Below are positions 30,095-39,002 of a stretch of 64,000 nucleotides of DNA, piece after piece. The stretch is from Alloyangia pacifica (lineage in GTDB: Bacteria > Pseudomonadota > Alphaproteobacteria > Rhodobacterales > Rhodobacteraceae): NCBI RefSeq assembly GCF_003111685.1, contig NZ_CP022189.1, positions 262,001-326,000 on the forward strand, given 5' to 3'. The notes below the pieces were generated by a model that worked only from the letters and a program-made list of their open reading frames with translations, was not told where the DNA came from and ran no database searches. The position numbers and the translations under genes are program-made. Numbering within the stretch: the stretch's first letter is position 1; the number at the start of each line of letters is the position of its first letter.

Positions 30095-32526
30095 TCCGCA
30101 GCCTCCAGCGTGAGATCGGCGAGCGGGTGGAAGCGGCGTGCCACCTCCGGCTTGGCCCGCTCGGCCCAGGGGTCCTTTTGGTAGACGGATTGGGAGATGT
30201 CGAAACGCTCGACCAGCGCCTGCCGCTCGGCGGCATCGGCGAGGGTTTCCTTCACCCAGTCGAGCCCCACCTTGGCCACCCATTTGTAGGGCCGGTCGAG
30301 ATACTTGGCGTGCTCGCGGTAGAGCTGGATGAAGGCGACGGTCCACTCCATCGCCTCTTCCTCGGTGCGCACGTCCACCAGACGCTCGGTCTCTTTCACG
30401 TCCATGCCCGCGGCCCCGGCGACGCCGATCTGGAAGCCAGAGTCGACGCAGACGATGCCCACGTCCTTGCAGGTGGCCTCGGCGCAGTTGCGCGGGCAGC
30501 CCGAGACGCCGAGCTTGACCTTATGCGGCGTCCACGAGCCCCAGAGCCGCCGCTCGAGCGCGATGCCGAGTCCGGTGCTGTCCTGCGTGCCGAAGCGGCA
30601 CCAGTCGCTGCCCACGCAAGTCTTCACCGTGCGCAGACCCTTGGTGTAGGCGTGGCCCGAGACCATGCCGGCCTGATTGAGGTCATGCCAGATGGCGGGC
30701 AGATCTTCCTTTTTCACCCCCAGAAGGTCGATGCGCTGGCCGCCGGTGACCTTGACCGTGGCGCCGTATTTCTCGGCCGCTTGCGCGATGGCCATCAATT
30801 CCTGCGGGGTGGTCATGCCGCCCCACATGCGGGGCATCACCGAATAGGTGCCGTCCTTCTGGATGTTGGCGTGGTTGCGCTCGTTGACGAAGCGGCTCTG
30901 CGGGTCGTCCACGTAGTCGAGCGGCCAGTCGGCGAGCAGGTAGAAGTTCACCGCCGGGCGGCAGACATGGCAGCCGTTGCGCGTGGTCCAGCCGAGTTCC
31001 TGCCAAACAGCGTCCTGCGATTTCAGCTCCTGCGACTTGATCAGGCGGCGCACGTCCTCATGGCTGAGATTGGTGCAGCCGCAGACCGATCGCGCGGCGG
31101 GGATGACGAAGTCATCGCCCAGCGTTGCGCCGAGCAGTTGCTCGACCAGCCGGGTGCAGGTGCCGCAGGACGCGCTGGCCTTGGTGGTGGCGCGCACCGC
31201 GCCGAGGTCCCCGGCGCCGGCGTGGATGGCATCTTCGATCTGTCCCTTGCAGACGCCGTTGCAGCCGCAGATCTCCGCGTCACGCGGTAAGGCTGCAACG
31301 GCCGCCATAGGGTCCGCAGCGGCCAACCCCTGGTAGGCCGGTCCGAAGATCAGCGTCTCGCGCATCTGCTCGACATCGGTGGCGTCCTTGATGAGGCCGT
31401 GGAACCACGCGCCGTCGGCGGTGTCGCCATACATGACCGCGCCGATCAGGCGATTGCCCTCGAGGATCAGCCGCTTGTAGACGCCGCGGGCCGGGTCGCG
31501 GAAAACAATGTCCTCGCGACCGTCACCTTCGGCGAAATCGCCGGCCGAGAAGAGATCGCAGCCGGTGACCTTGAGCTTGGTGGCGACCTCCTTCTGAACG
31601 AAGCTCGCCTCCTGCCCGAGCAGGGTCTTGGCCAGAACCTTGGCCTGATCGTAAAGCGGCGCGACAAGGCCGAAGACCGCCCCGGCGTGCTCGACGCATT
31701 CGCCAAGCGCCAGAACGTCGGGGTCCGAGGTGACCATCTGGTCGTTCACCACGATGCCGCGGTTCACCTCGAGCCCCGCCGCCTTGCCGAGCGCGGTGCT
31801 CGGGCGGATGCCGACGGCCATGACCAGCAGGTCGCAGGGCAGCTCGGTGCCGTCATCCAGTTGCAGCGCGCGGACATGGCCGAGGTCGTCCGCGAGGATC
31901 TGCTTGGAGTTGGCCTTGCAGTGGATGCGGATGCCCTTCTCGCCCAGCGACTTGCGCAATAGGTAGCCCGCCGCCTCGTCGAGCTGGCGCTCCATCAGGT
32001 GGCCCATGATGTGCACCACGTCGACCTCGGTGCCGCGCGCGGCCATGCCGGCGGCGGCTTCCAGCCCCAGAAGGCCGCCGCCGATGACCACCGCCCGCTT
32101 GCCCGCGCCAAGCGCCATCATCGCCTCGGTGTCCTCGAGATCGCGGTAAGGGATGACGCCCTCCAGATCATGTCCCGGAAGCGGGATGATGAAGGGGTTC
32201 GACCCGGTGGCGATGACCAGCTTGTCGTAGGGCAGTGTGCCGTTCTCGCCGGTAACCACCTTTGCAGCGGTGTCGATCGCCACGACCTTCTCGCCGAAGC
32301 GGCAGGTCACGCCCCGCTCTTCGTACCAAGCGGCGTCATGGGTGACGATGTCCTCGTAGGTCTTCTCGCCAGACAGCACCGGCGAGAGCATCAGCCGGTT
32401 GTAGTTGCCGCGCGGCTCGGCGTTGAAGAGCGTGATGTCATAGGCGCCGGGCGCCTCGTCGATCAGATGTTCCAGCATTCGGCCAGAGGCCATGCCGGCG
32501 CCGATCACGATGAGTTTTTTCGCCAT
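30091..32526 (-). CDS. nirB: Nitrite reductase [NAD(P)H] large subunit
   Basis: Cytoplasmic siroheme enzyme of 811 residues reducing nitrite to ammonium with NAD(P)H. Domains in order: FAD/NAD(P)-binding (KKLIVIGAGMASGRMLE at the N-terminus), BFD-like [2Fe-2S] domains (CGCNGVCKG, SCGTC), and the siroheme/[4Fe-4S] domain with KTCVGSDWCRFG and SGCPRNCAEATCKD. The ATG was preferred over a GTG three codons upstream because GGAG lies eight bases before it; the GTG would overlap the ATPase stop. Confidence 0.95.
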   Translation of the reverse strand: MAKKLIVIGAGMASGRMLEHLIDEAPGAYDITLFNAEPRGNYNRLMLSPVLSGEKTYEDIVTHDAAWYEERGVTCRFGEKVVAIDTAAKVVTGENGTLPYDKLVIATGSNPFIIPLPGHDLEGVIPYRDLEDTEAMMALGAGKRAVVIGGGLLGLEAAAGMAARGTEVDVVHIMGHLMERQLDEAAGYLLRKSLGEKGIRIHCKANSKQILADDLGHVRALQLDDGTELPCDLLVMAVGIRPSTALGKAAGLEVNRGIVVNDQMVTSDPDVLALGECVEHAGAVFGLVAPLYDQAKVLAKTLLGQEASFVQKEVATKLKVTGCDLFSAGDFAEGDGREDIVFRDPARGVYKRLILEGNRLIGAVMYGDTADGAWFHGLIKDATDVEQMRETLIFGPAYQGLAAADPMAAVAALPRDAEICGCNGVCKGQIEDAIHAGAGDLGAVRATTKASASCGTCTRLVEQLLGATLGDDFVIPAARSVCGCTNLSHEDVRRLIKSQELKSQDAVWQELGWTTRNGCHVCRPAVNFYLLADWPLDYVDDPQSRFVNERNHANIQKDGTYSVMPRMWGGMTTPQELMAIAQAAEKYGATVKVTGGQRIDLLGVKKEDLPAIWHDLNQAGMVSGHAYTKGLRTVKTCVGSDWCRFGTQDSTGLGIALERRLWGSWTPHKVKLGVSGCPRNCAEATCKDVGIVCVDSGFQIGVAGAAGMDVKETERLVDVRTEEEAMEWTVAFIQLYREHAKYLDRPYKWVAKVGLDWVKETLADAAERQALVERFDISQSVYQKDPWAERAKPEVARRFHPLADLTLEAAE

Positions 32527-32531
32527 CTTTG

Positions 32532-34214
32532 TCACTCCGCTGCGATGGCCTTGGCGGCCGGTTGGGGTTTGGGCTTGGCGCCGTGTTCATATTCTTCGAG
32601 GAAATCGAGCACTTCCTGGCGGTAGGCGTAGTAGTCGGGGTGCTCGAGCAGCGCCTTGCGGGTGCGCGGGCGGGGCAGGTTCACATCGGTGATCTTGCCG
32701 ATGGTGGCCTGCGGGCCGTTGGTCATCATCACCACGCGGTCAGCCAGCAGGATCGCCTCGTCGACGTCATGGGTCACGCAGATCGCGGTGACCTTGGTGC
32801 GGCTCCAGACCTCCATCAGAACCTCCTGCAGCTCCCAGCGGGTGAGGCTGTCGAGCATGCCGAAGGGCTCGTCGAGCAGCAGCAGCTTGGGCGAGAGCGC
32901 GAAGGCGCGGGCGATGCCGACGCGTTGCTTCATGCCGTTCGACATATCGGCGGCACCGCGGTCCATGGCATCGGCCAGCCCGACCCGCTCGAGGTAGTAT
33001 TCCACAACGTCCTGACGCTCGGCTTGGCTGGCCTTGGGATAGACCTTGTCGACGCCGATGGCGCAGTTCTCGCGGGCGGTGAGCCAGGGGAAGAGGTTCG
33101 GTGACTGGAACACCACGGCGCGTTCGGGATCGGCGCCTTCGACGTGGCGGCCATCGAGCTTGATGGCGCCCTTCGAGATGTCGTTGAGACCCGCCGCCAT
33201 GGTCAGCACGGTGGACTTGCCGCAGCCCGAATGGCCGATCAGCGAGATGAACTCGCCGCGGTTGATCTTGAGGTTGAAGTCCTCAACCACCGTCAGCGGG
33301 CCCTTGGGGGTGGGGTAGATTTTGTGCAGCTGGCTGAAGTCGAGGAAACGCTCGTCGATCATTCCTTCCTGCGCCTTCTGCACCGCAGCGGGCACGGCGT
33401 GGATCGGGGTGACGTTTGGCAGGATGCGCGAGCCCTCGACCTTTGCCTTAATGCCGACGTCCATCAGGTAGCCGGTGACCTCGGCGCGCAGCTTCTTGAA
33501 CCCCTCGTGGTGGTTCATCTCGCTCCGCTCGCGCGGGCGGGGAATGTCGACGCGGAATTCGGCTCCGAGCGTGCCATCGGGGTTCAGCGCGATGATCCGG
33601 TCGGCGAGGGTGATCGCCTCGTCGACGTCGTTGGTAATCAGCACGCAGGTCTTCTTGTCCTGCTCCCAGATCGCCTCGATCTCGTCGGCGAGGTTGGCGC
33701 GGGTCAGCGCGTCCAGCGCCGACAGAGGTTCATCAAGCAGCAGCATCTCGGGCGACATGGCCAGTGCTCGGGCGACGTTGACCCGCTGGCGCATCCCGCC
33801 CGAGAGTTCGGCGGGGCGGCGGTGCGTGGCGTGGCTGAGGCCGACCATCTTGATGTAATGGGCGGTCTTCTTGGACTTCTCGGTCTTGCTCATCTCGGGG
33901 AAGACCGCGTCGAGCGCGAGGCGCACGTTGCCCTCCACCGTGAGCCAGGGCATCAGCGAGTAGTTCTGGAAGACCACGCCGCGCTCGGGGCCGGGGCCCT
34001 CGATGTCGTAGCCCTTGAAGGTGACGCGGCCTTTGCTCGGCGCCTCGAGCCCGGCCATCAGATTGATCAGCGTGGTCTTGCCGGTGCCGGAGAAGCCGAG
34101 GATGACGAGGAACTCGCCGTCCTCGACGGTCAGGTTGATGTCCTTCAGCACGTGGGTCGCCTGGGTGCCCTCGCCGAAGCTTTTCGAGACGTTCTGGAAC
34201 TCAAGGATGGCCAT
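32532..34214 (-). CDS. Nitrate ABC transporter ATPase with two fused nucleotide-binding domains
   Basis: A 560-residue protein carrying two complete ABC ATPase domains, roughly residues 1-255 and 290-540. NBD1 has Walker A GFSGTGKTT, signature LSGGMRQR and Walker B MLLLDEPLSALD. NBD2 has GHSGCGKST, a degenerate signature MSNGMKQR and LLLLDEPFGMLD. It resembles NrtD (or the NBD of NrtC) joined to a second copy, so one chain may supply the whole ATPase dimer. This differs from cyanobacterial NrtC, whose second half is a solute-binding domain. It lies five bases after nrtB. Confidence 0.88.
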   Translation of the reverse strand: MAILEFQNVSKSFGEGTQATHVLKDINLTVEDGEFLVILGFSGTGKTTLINLMAGLEAPSKGRVTFKGYDIEGPGPERGVVFQNYSLMPWLTVEGNVRLALDAVFPEMSKTEKSKKTAHYIKMVGLSHATHRRPAELSGGMRQRVNVARALAMSPEMLLLDEPLSALDALTRANLADEIEAIWEQDKKTCVLITNDVDEAITLADRIIALNPDGTLGAEFRVDIPRPRERSEMNHHEGFKKLRAEVTGYLMDVGIKAKVEGSRILPNVTPIHAVPAAVQKAQEGMIDERFLDFSQLHKIYPTPKGPLTVVEDFNLKINRGEFISLIGHSGCGKSTVLTMAAGLNDISKGAIKLDGRHVEGADPERAVVFQSPNLFPWLTARENCAIGVDKVYPKASQAERQDVVEYYLERVGLADAMDRGAADMSNGMKQRVGIARAFALSPKLLLLDEPFGMLDSLTRWELQEVLMEVWSRTKVTAICVTHDVDEAILLADRVVMMTNGPQATIGKITDVNLPRPRTRKALLEHPDYYAYRQEVLDFLEEYEHGAKPKPQPAAKAIAAE

Positions 34215-34219
34215 TGCGC

Positions 34220-35302
34220 TCACCGGTTGTTCGAGAAGGTGAAGAGGGACTGCAGGGCATACATCACGCGGTCCAGCAGGAAGCCGATGATGCCGATGGT
34301 GAAGACCGCGACCATGATCTTGGCCAGCGACGATGACGAGCCGTTCTGGAACTCGTCCCAGACGAACTTGCCGAGGCCGGGGTTCTGGGCGAGCATCTCG
34401 GCGGCAATCAGCACCATCCAGCCCACGCCGAGCGACAGGCGCAGGCCGGTGAAGATCAGCGGCAGGGCCGAGGGCAGCACCAGCTTGGTGATCTTGGTGT
34501 AGGTGTTCATCTTGAGCACCTTCGAGACGTTCACCAGATCCTTGTCGATCGAGGCCACGCCAAGTGCGGTGTTGATCAGCGTCGGCCAGAGCGAGCAGAG
34601 CGTCACAGTGATCGCCGAGATCAGGAAGGATTTGGAGAACATGCCGTCGTTGGTGGCATAGGCAGCCGAGACCACCATGGTCACGATCGGCAGCCATGCC
34701 AGCGGCGAGACCGGCTTGAAGATCTGCACCAGAGGGTTGATCGCGGCACTGGCGGTGGGCGAAAGCCCCGCGCAGATGCCCAGCGGAATGGCGACGGCGC
34801 TGGCGATCAGGAAGCCGAAGAAGACGGTTTTGATCGAGGTCCAGATCTGCTGGTAGTAGCTCGGCGCGCCGGTATAGGCGACGGCCTTGACCTGATCGGG
34901 CTTGCCCGCGGCGATCAGCTTTTCGTTGCGCTGCGCCACCATGGTTTCGAACTTGGCCTGCTTGGCGGCCTTGGCCTGCGCATCATGGTGCAGGTTCACC
35001 GCCTCGGACCAGACCTGCGCCGGGCCGGGCACCGCGCCGAGCGAGGTCTGCACCTGCGGCGCTAGCGTGCCCCAGAGCAGGAGGAAGGCGGCGATGGCGA
35101 CAAGCGGCACGCCCAGCAGGCGCCAGACATCCTTCATCTGGGCGCGGGGCTGGTCTCCGGCGGCGGCCTTGAGCAGCGGGGTGATCCAAGCAAGGCCGAG
35201 CACCTTGAACCAGGCATCCGCCTTGTTGATGCGGGTGAAGAGACGCGCCCGGCGAGCCTCGCGCTCGGCGTCTCGGGCGAAATCGGGGTCGACGGTGGTC
35301 AT
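34220..35302 (-). CDS. nrtB: Nitrate ABC transporter permease
   Basis: A 360-residue inner-membrane permease of the NrtB/SsuC/TauC group. An extended N-terminal region of about 150 residues, with one membrane helix (residues 63-82) and a charged loop, precedes the core. The core holds five helices and the EAA-like loop VLKMNTYTKITKLVLPSALPLIFTG. AAGGACC precedes the ATG. Between nrtA and nrtB lies a 112-base GC-rich gap with an 8-G run. Confidence 0.92.
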   Translation of the reverse strand: MTTVDPDFARDAEREARRARLFTRINKADAWFKVLGLAWITPLLKAAAGDQPRAQMKDVWRLLGVPLVAIAAFLLLWGTLAPQVQTSLGAVPGPAQVWSEAVNLHHDAQAKAAKQAKFETMVAQRNEKLIAAGKPDQVKAVAYTGAPSYYQQIWTSIKTVFFGFLIASAVAIPLGICAGLSPTASAAINPLVQIFKPVSPLAWLPIVTMVVSAAYATNDGMFSKSFLISAITVTLCSLWPTLINTALGVASIDKDLVNVSKVLKMNTYTKITKLVLPSALPLIFTGLRLSLGVGWMVLIAAEMLAQNPGLGKFVWDEFQNGSSSSLAKIMVAVFTIGIIGFLLDRVMYALQSLFTFSNNR

Positions 35303-35414
35303 ATGTCCGGTCCTTGGTCTGGATGGCGCGGGAGGGAGCGGCGCGCATCGGGATGAGGAAGAAGGGAGGGGGGGGCGGACGCCCGGCGCCCGGCCCCGAG
35401 GGGGTCAGGCGGGG

Positions 35415-36776
35415 TCAGCCCTGGACTTCGTTGCCGATGACCTTCTGGTCGCCCTTCAGGCCGATCGGCAGGCTGTCGAGGTAGGCATTGGGCGCCTTGC
35501 CGTCGTAGGCGATGCCGTCGATGATGTCCTCGGACGGGGTCGGCGCCTTGTAGCCGTCGCTGGTCCAGTCGAAGTCGGCCTCTTTGGCCAGCCCCTCGTC
35601 GACCAGCGCGCGGGCGGCCGCGAGGTAGATTTCCGGCTTGTAGACCGACTTCGCCACCTCGTCGTACCAGCTATCGGGCTTGGCTTCGGCGATCTGGCCC
35701 CACCGGCGCATCTGCGTGAGGTACCAGACGGCATCCGAGTAGTAGGGGTAGGTGGCGTTGTGCCGGAAGAAGACGTTGAAGTCCGGCACCTCGCGCACGT
35801 CGCCCTTTTCATACTCGAAGGTGCCGGTCATCGAATTGGCGATCACCTCGGCGTCGGCGCCCACGTATTCCGGCTTCGACAGCATCTCGACCGCTTCCAT
35901 GCGGTTGGCATTGTCATTCTCGTCGAGCCACATGGCAGCACGGATCAGCGCCTTGACCACGGCCTTGGTGGTGTTGGGGTTTTCCTCGGCGAATTCGGCG
36001 GTGATGCCGAAGACCTTCTCTGGGTTGTTCTTCCACAGCTCGTAGTCGGTGATCACCGGCACGCCGATGCCCTTGAACACCGCCTGCTGGTTCCAAGGCT
36101 CACCCACGCAGTAGCCCGAGATGGTGCCCGCCTCGAGCGTGGCGGGCATCTGCGGCGGCGGGGTGACCGAGAGCATCACGTCGGCGCCGATCTGGCCCGA
36201 GATGTTTTCCGGCGAGTAGAAGCCCGGGTTCAGCCCGCCGGCGGCGAGCCAGTAGCGCAGCTCGTAATTGTGGGTCGAGACGGGGAACACCATGCCCATA
36301 TTGAAGGGCTTGCCCTCGGAGTTGAACTTCTCGACCACCGGCACCAGCGCCTCGGCGCTGATCGGGTGCTGCGGCAGACCGGCGTCGGTTTCCGGGATGT
36401 TCGGCTTCATCATCTCCCAGACCTCGTTCGACACGGTGATGCCGTTGCCGTTCAGGTCCATCGAGAAGGGCGTGATGATATGCGCCTCGGTTCCATAGCC
36501 GATAGTGGCGGCGAGCGGCTGGCCAGCCAGCATGTGGGCGCCGTCGAGGGTGCCGCCGATCACGCCGTCGAGAAGCACCTTCCAGTTGGCCTGCGCCTCA
36601 AGCGTGACAAAGAGCCCTTCGTCGAGGAAGTAACCCTGCTCGTAGGCGACCGCGAGCGGCGCCATGTCGGTCAGCTTGATGAATCCGAAGGTCAGCTCGT
36701 CCTTTTCCAGCACCTGGGCCATGGCCGGGGAGATCAGCGCGGTGGAGGTGGCGAGAGCGATGAGAAGTTTCTTCAT
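35415..36776 (-). CDS. nrtA: Nitrate ABC transporter substrate-binding protein
   Basis: A 453-residue periplasmic nitrate-binding protein of the CmpA/NrtA family. A Sec signal ([21 protein letters not shown]) precedes the mature domain beginning [29 protein letters not shown]. The ligand-site segments [17 protein letters not shown] and [13 protein letters not shown] are typical. It is the first structural gene after the leader-terminator, so its expression should depend on NasT antitermination. Confidence 0.94.
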   Translation of the reverse strand: MKKLLIALATSTALISPAMAQVLEKDELTFGFIKLTDMAPLAVAYEQGYFLDEGLFVTLEAQANWKVLLDGVIGGTLDGAHMLAGQPLAATIGYGTEAHIITPFSMDLNGNGITVSNEVWEMMKPNIPETDAGLPQHPISAEALVPVVEKFNSEGKPFNMGMVFPVSTHNYELRYWLAAGGLNPGFYSPENISGQIGADVMLSVTPPPQMPATLEAGTISGYCVGEPWNQQAVFKGIGVPVITDYELWKNNPEKVFGITAEFAEENPNTTKAVVKALIRAAMWLDENDNANRMEAVEMLSKPEYVGADAEVIANSMTGTFEYEKGDVREVPDFNVFFRHNATYPYYSDAVWYLTQMRRWGQIAEAKPDSWYDEVAKSVYKPEIYLAAARALVDEGLAKEADFDWTSDGYKAPTPSEDIIDGIAYDGKAPNAYLDSLPIGLKGDQKVIGNEVQG

Positions 36777-36830
36777 GTTCGTTCCGTCCCTTGTTGGAAG
36801 GTCCGGAATGGGATGCGCCCGGACCAAGAC

Positions 36831-36879
36831 AAAAAGCCGCTGACTCACCGTGACGGATGTCACGGGGTCGAGCGGCTTT
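36831..36879 (-). terminator. Leader terminator upstream of nrtA
   Basis: The 9-bp outer stem AAAGCCGCT/AGCGGCTTT encloses CCGTGAC-GGAT-GTCACGG and ends in TTTTTG on the minus strand. It stands 55 bases upstream of the nrtA start, so it must be read through for the nitrate operon to be expressed. Confidence 0.9.
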
Positions 36880-36955
36880 GCTCATGGATCCCAGGCATTG
36901 GGACAAATCTTCGGGTCGGGCGCCATTGCCTGACCGTGAGACTCTGTGTGCCTCA
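36831..36955 (-). promoter_or_regulatory. nas leader RNA: candidate ANTAR-type hairpins followed by a terminator
   Basis: Read on the minus strand, two small hairpins precede a strong terminator. The first (36955-36937) has stem TGAGGC/GTCTCA with loop ACACAGA. The second (36930-36919) is GGC-AATGGC-GCC, a six-base loop with A first and G fourth, the reported ANTAR-target pattern. The terminator (36879-36831) has AAAGCCGCT/AGCGGCTTT, an inner 7-bp stem and a T-run. The position between nasS and nrtA fits NasT-mediated antitermination in response to nitrate. Hairpin assignment is by eye. Confidence 0.7.
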
Positions 36956-37048
36956 GTGGAGACCGTGGATCAAAGGGAAATCCCTATTCCTGCGCTGGAG
37001 TCAGGGTATTTTGCGCAGCCTCCATGCTGCATGCGCAAAATCGCGGCA

Positions 37049-38224
37049 TCAGCCTTCGCGCGGCTCAAAAATGCGGCCATCGAAAAATCCGTCAGGGCCG
37101 AGAAACAGCCGGCCTGATTCCGAGGCGACGGGGAGCCGTGTGGTCAGGCTGCCCTCGAGCTTCGACGAGGCGCCGGGCAGATCGGCGCTGGTTCCGGCCA
37201 GCGCGGCGCGGTGCAGGTCCGAGCGGAAGGTGGCGCGGGCGGCCCCAGCCGCGGCCACGGGGTCGAGCCGCGCGCGGGCGGCAAGCTGGCGGCCGATCCA
37301 TTCGGCCTGGCTGCGCCAGGGGAACGTGGCGGCGCCGTCGTGGAATTCGAGCATCCGCGGGACCTGCCGTTCCTCGCCCTGCGCCGAGATGACCATCCGC
37401 CCGGTGAGCGCCCGGTCGAGCACTTCGGCGGGCACCCCGAGGTAGTCGGGCCGACTGAGGATCTCGGAGGCGAGCGAGCGCGAGGCGGGCTCCGCGAGCC
37501 AGCGGCCGGCGCGCCAGGTGGCGCGGATCAGCCGGCTCAGCAAGGACTGCTCGGTCTCGGCCCAGTCGCTGCGGACTGCCAGTACCTTTTCCGGGGCGAA
37601 GGACCAGATCGCGGTGCCCGGCAGCAAGAGCGCGCCGACACCGTTTTCCACCGCGATGCTGCCCCATGGCTCGCCGACGCAGAAAGCGTCGATCTCGCCC
37701 GCCTCCAGGGCATCGGCCATGAGCGGCGGCGGCACGGTGCGCACCTGCAGCGCCTCGGGCACCGACAGGCCAAGCGCCGAGAGCCAGTAGTAGAGCAGCT
37801 CGGCGTGCATCGAAAAGGGGAAGGGAACGCCAATGCGCAATGTCTCGTCGGTGGCGGCGATCAGCGCCTCGCCCGCGGCGCGGGCGTCGTCGAAGCCGAA
37901 GTCGTGGCCCTGCGTCCGCAGCTTCTCGGCCAGTGCGTTGCTGACGCCGATGACATTGCCATTGACCGAGAGCACCGAAACCGCCGAGAGCGGCACACCG
38001 GCGCCGCCAAGACCCAGCGCGCTCGCCACCGGCACCGGCGAGAGCATGTGGGCGGCATCCACCCGCCCGAAACTGAGCATGTCGCGCAGGCTCGACCACG
38101 AGGGCGCGCGCTTGAGCTCGAGGGCGATGCCTTCCTCGGCGGCATAGCCCATCTCCTGCGCGATGATCAGCGGCGCGGAATCGGTGAGCGGGATGAACCC
38201 GACAGGCAGCGTGGTGGTCTTCAT
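37049..38224 (-). CDS. nasS: Cytoplasmic nitrate sensor NasS (NrtA-like, no signal peptide)
   Basis: A 391-residue CmpA/NrtA-family ligand-binding protein that starts directly with MKTTTLPVGFIPLTDSAPLIIAQEMGY and has no export signal. It is therefore a cytoplasmic sensor rather than a transport component. VDAAHMLSPVPVASALG and DAFCVGEPWGSIAVENG correspond to the nitrate-site regions of NrtA. It overlaps nasT by four bases. In characterised NasST systems, NasS holds NasT inactive until nitrate or nitrite binds. Confidence 0.92.
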   Translation of the reverse strand: MKTTTLPVGFIPLTDSAPLIIAQEMGYAAEEGIALELKRAPSWSSLRDMLSFGRVDAAHMLSPVPVASALGLGGAGVPLSAVSVLSVNGNVIGVSNALAEKLRTQGHDFGFDDARAAGEALIAATDETLRIGVPFPFSMHAELLYYWLSALGLSVPEALQVRTVPPPLMADALEAGEIDAFCVGEPWGSIAVENGVGALLLPGTAIWSFAPEKVLAVRSDWAETEQSLLSRLIRATWRAGRWLAEPASRSLASEILSRPDYLGVPAEVLDRALTGRMVISAQGEERQVPRMLEFHDGAATFPWRSQAEWIGRQLAARARLDPVAAAGAARATFRSDLHRAALAGTSADLPGASSKLEGSLTTRLPVASESGRLFLGPDGFFDGRIFEPREG

Positions 38225-38808
38225 CCCAGCAGCCCCGCCGCAGTCACCAGCGCCTGCGCCACGTCGGCGACACGCTTGCCCTGGTCCATCGCGGCCTTGC
38301 GCAAGAGCGCATAGGCCTCGTCCTCGCCGACGCCTCTGGCCTTCATCAGCATGCCCTTGGCGCGGTCGATCACCTTGCGCTCTTCGAGCGCGCGCTTGGT
38401 CTCGGCCAGTTCGGTGCGCATGCGCTGGAACATGCGGAAGCGGGCGATGGCGGCGTCGAGCACCGGCTTCACCCGCTGCGGCGTCAGCCCGTCGACCACA
38501 TAGGCCGAAACCCCCGCCTCGATCGCCGCGTCGGTAAGCCCGTCGCCGGAGCGGTCGACGAACATCGCGACCGGGCGCTCGAGCGGGCCGGAGGCGAGCG
38601 CCAGCTCCTCGAGCATATCGCGCGAGGGGCTTTCCAGATCGATCAGCACCACGTCGGGGCTGAGCTGCTGGATGCGCCGGGCAAGGCCGGGGATTTCCGA
38701 GACGACGTGGATGTCGAACTCGCCGGCTTCGCGCAGGCTCTGCTGGATCAGCAGGGCGCGTTCCCGGTCGGTTTCCACGATGGCGATGGAGAGTGAGGCG
38801 GAGGACAT
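38221..38808 (-). CDS. nasT: ANTAR-domain antiterminator NasT
   Basis: A 195-residue response-regulator-like protein. The pseudo-receiver domain (residues 1-120) includes VVLIDLESPSRDMLEELA. The C-terminal ANTAR RNA-binding domain is ALEERKVIDRAKGMLMKARG and onward. It should bind the leader hairpins and prevent termination before nrtA when released by NasS. The first gene of the cluster; AGGAG lies only two bases from the chosen ATG, so the exact start is less certain. Confidence 0.92.
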   Translation of the reverse strand: MSSASLSIAIVETDRERALLIQQSLREAGEFDIHVVSEIPGLARRIQQLSPDVVLIDLESPSRDMLEELALASGPLERPVAMFVDRSGDGLTDAAIEAGVSAYVVDGLTPQRVKPVLDAAIARFRMFQRMRTELAETKRALEERKVIDRAKGMLMKARGVGEDEAYALLRKAAMDQGKRVADVAQALVTAAGLLG

Positions 38809-39002
38809 GGCTCCTATCGGCCACGCCGGCGCGGGGGTTGTAAAGCTGGCGCACGCGCGGAAGGTGCTACGAAATGAGCAGCCGATGAAATATTGGGCGG
38901 TTGGGCGCCGCGGGTCTGTCAGGGAGGGGGCCGCGAGGGCACTGCCCGCGTCGCGCACGGCGCCCACCCCTGGGTACAGCGCCGCCTGGAAGACGCAGCG
39001 AT
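38809..39002. other. Intergenic region upstream of nasT
   Basis: About 190 bases between nasT and the PuuB-like gene, both on the minus strand. It must contain the nasTS promoter. I looked for a sigma-54 GG/GC pair and NtrC-like sites and saw none convincing, and no stable T-tailed hairpin. Confidence 0.4.

Noticed and set aside
35368..35375. Run of eight G in the nrtA-nrtB gap
   Set aside because: Intergenic homopolymer with no effect on reading frames; at most a place to check assembly length.
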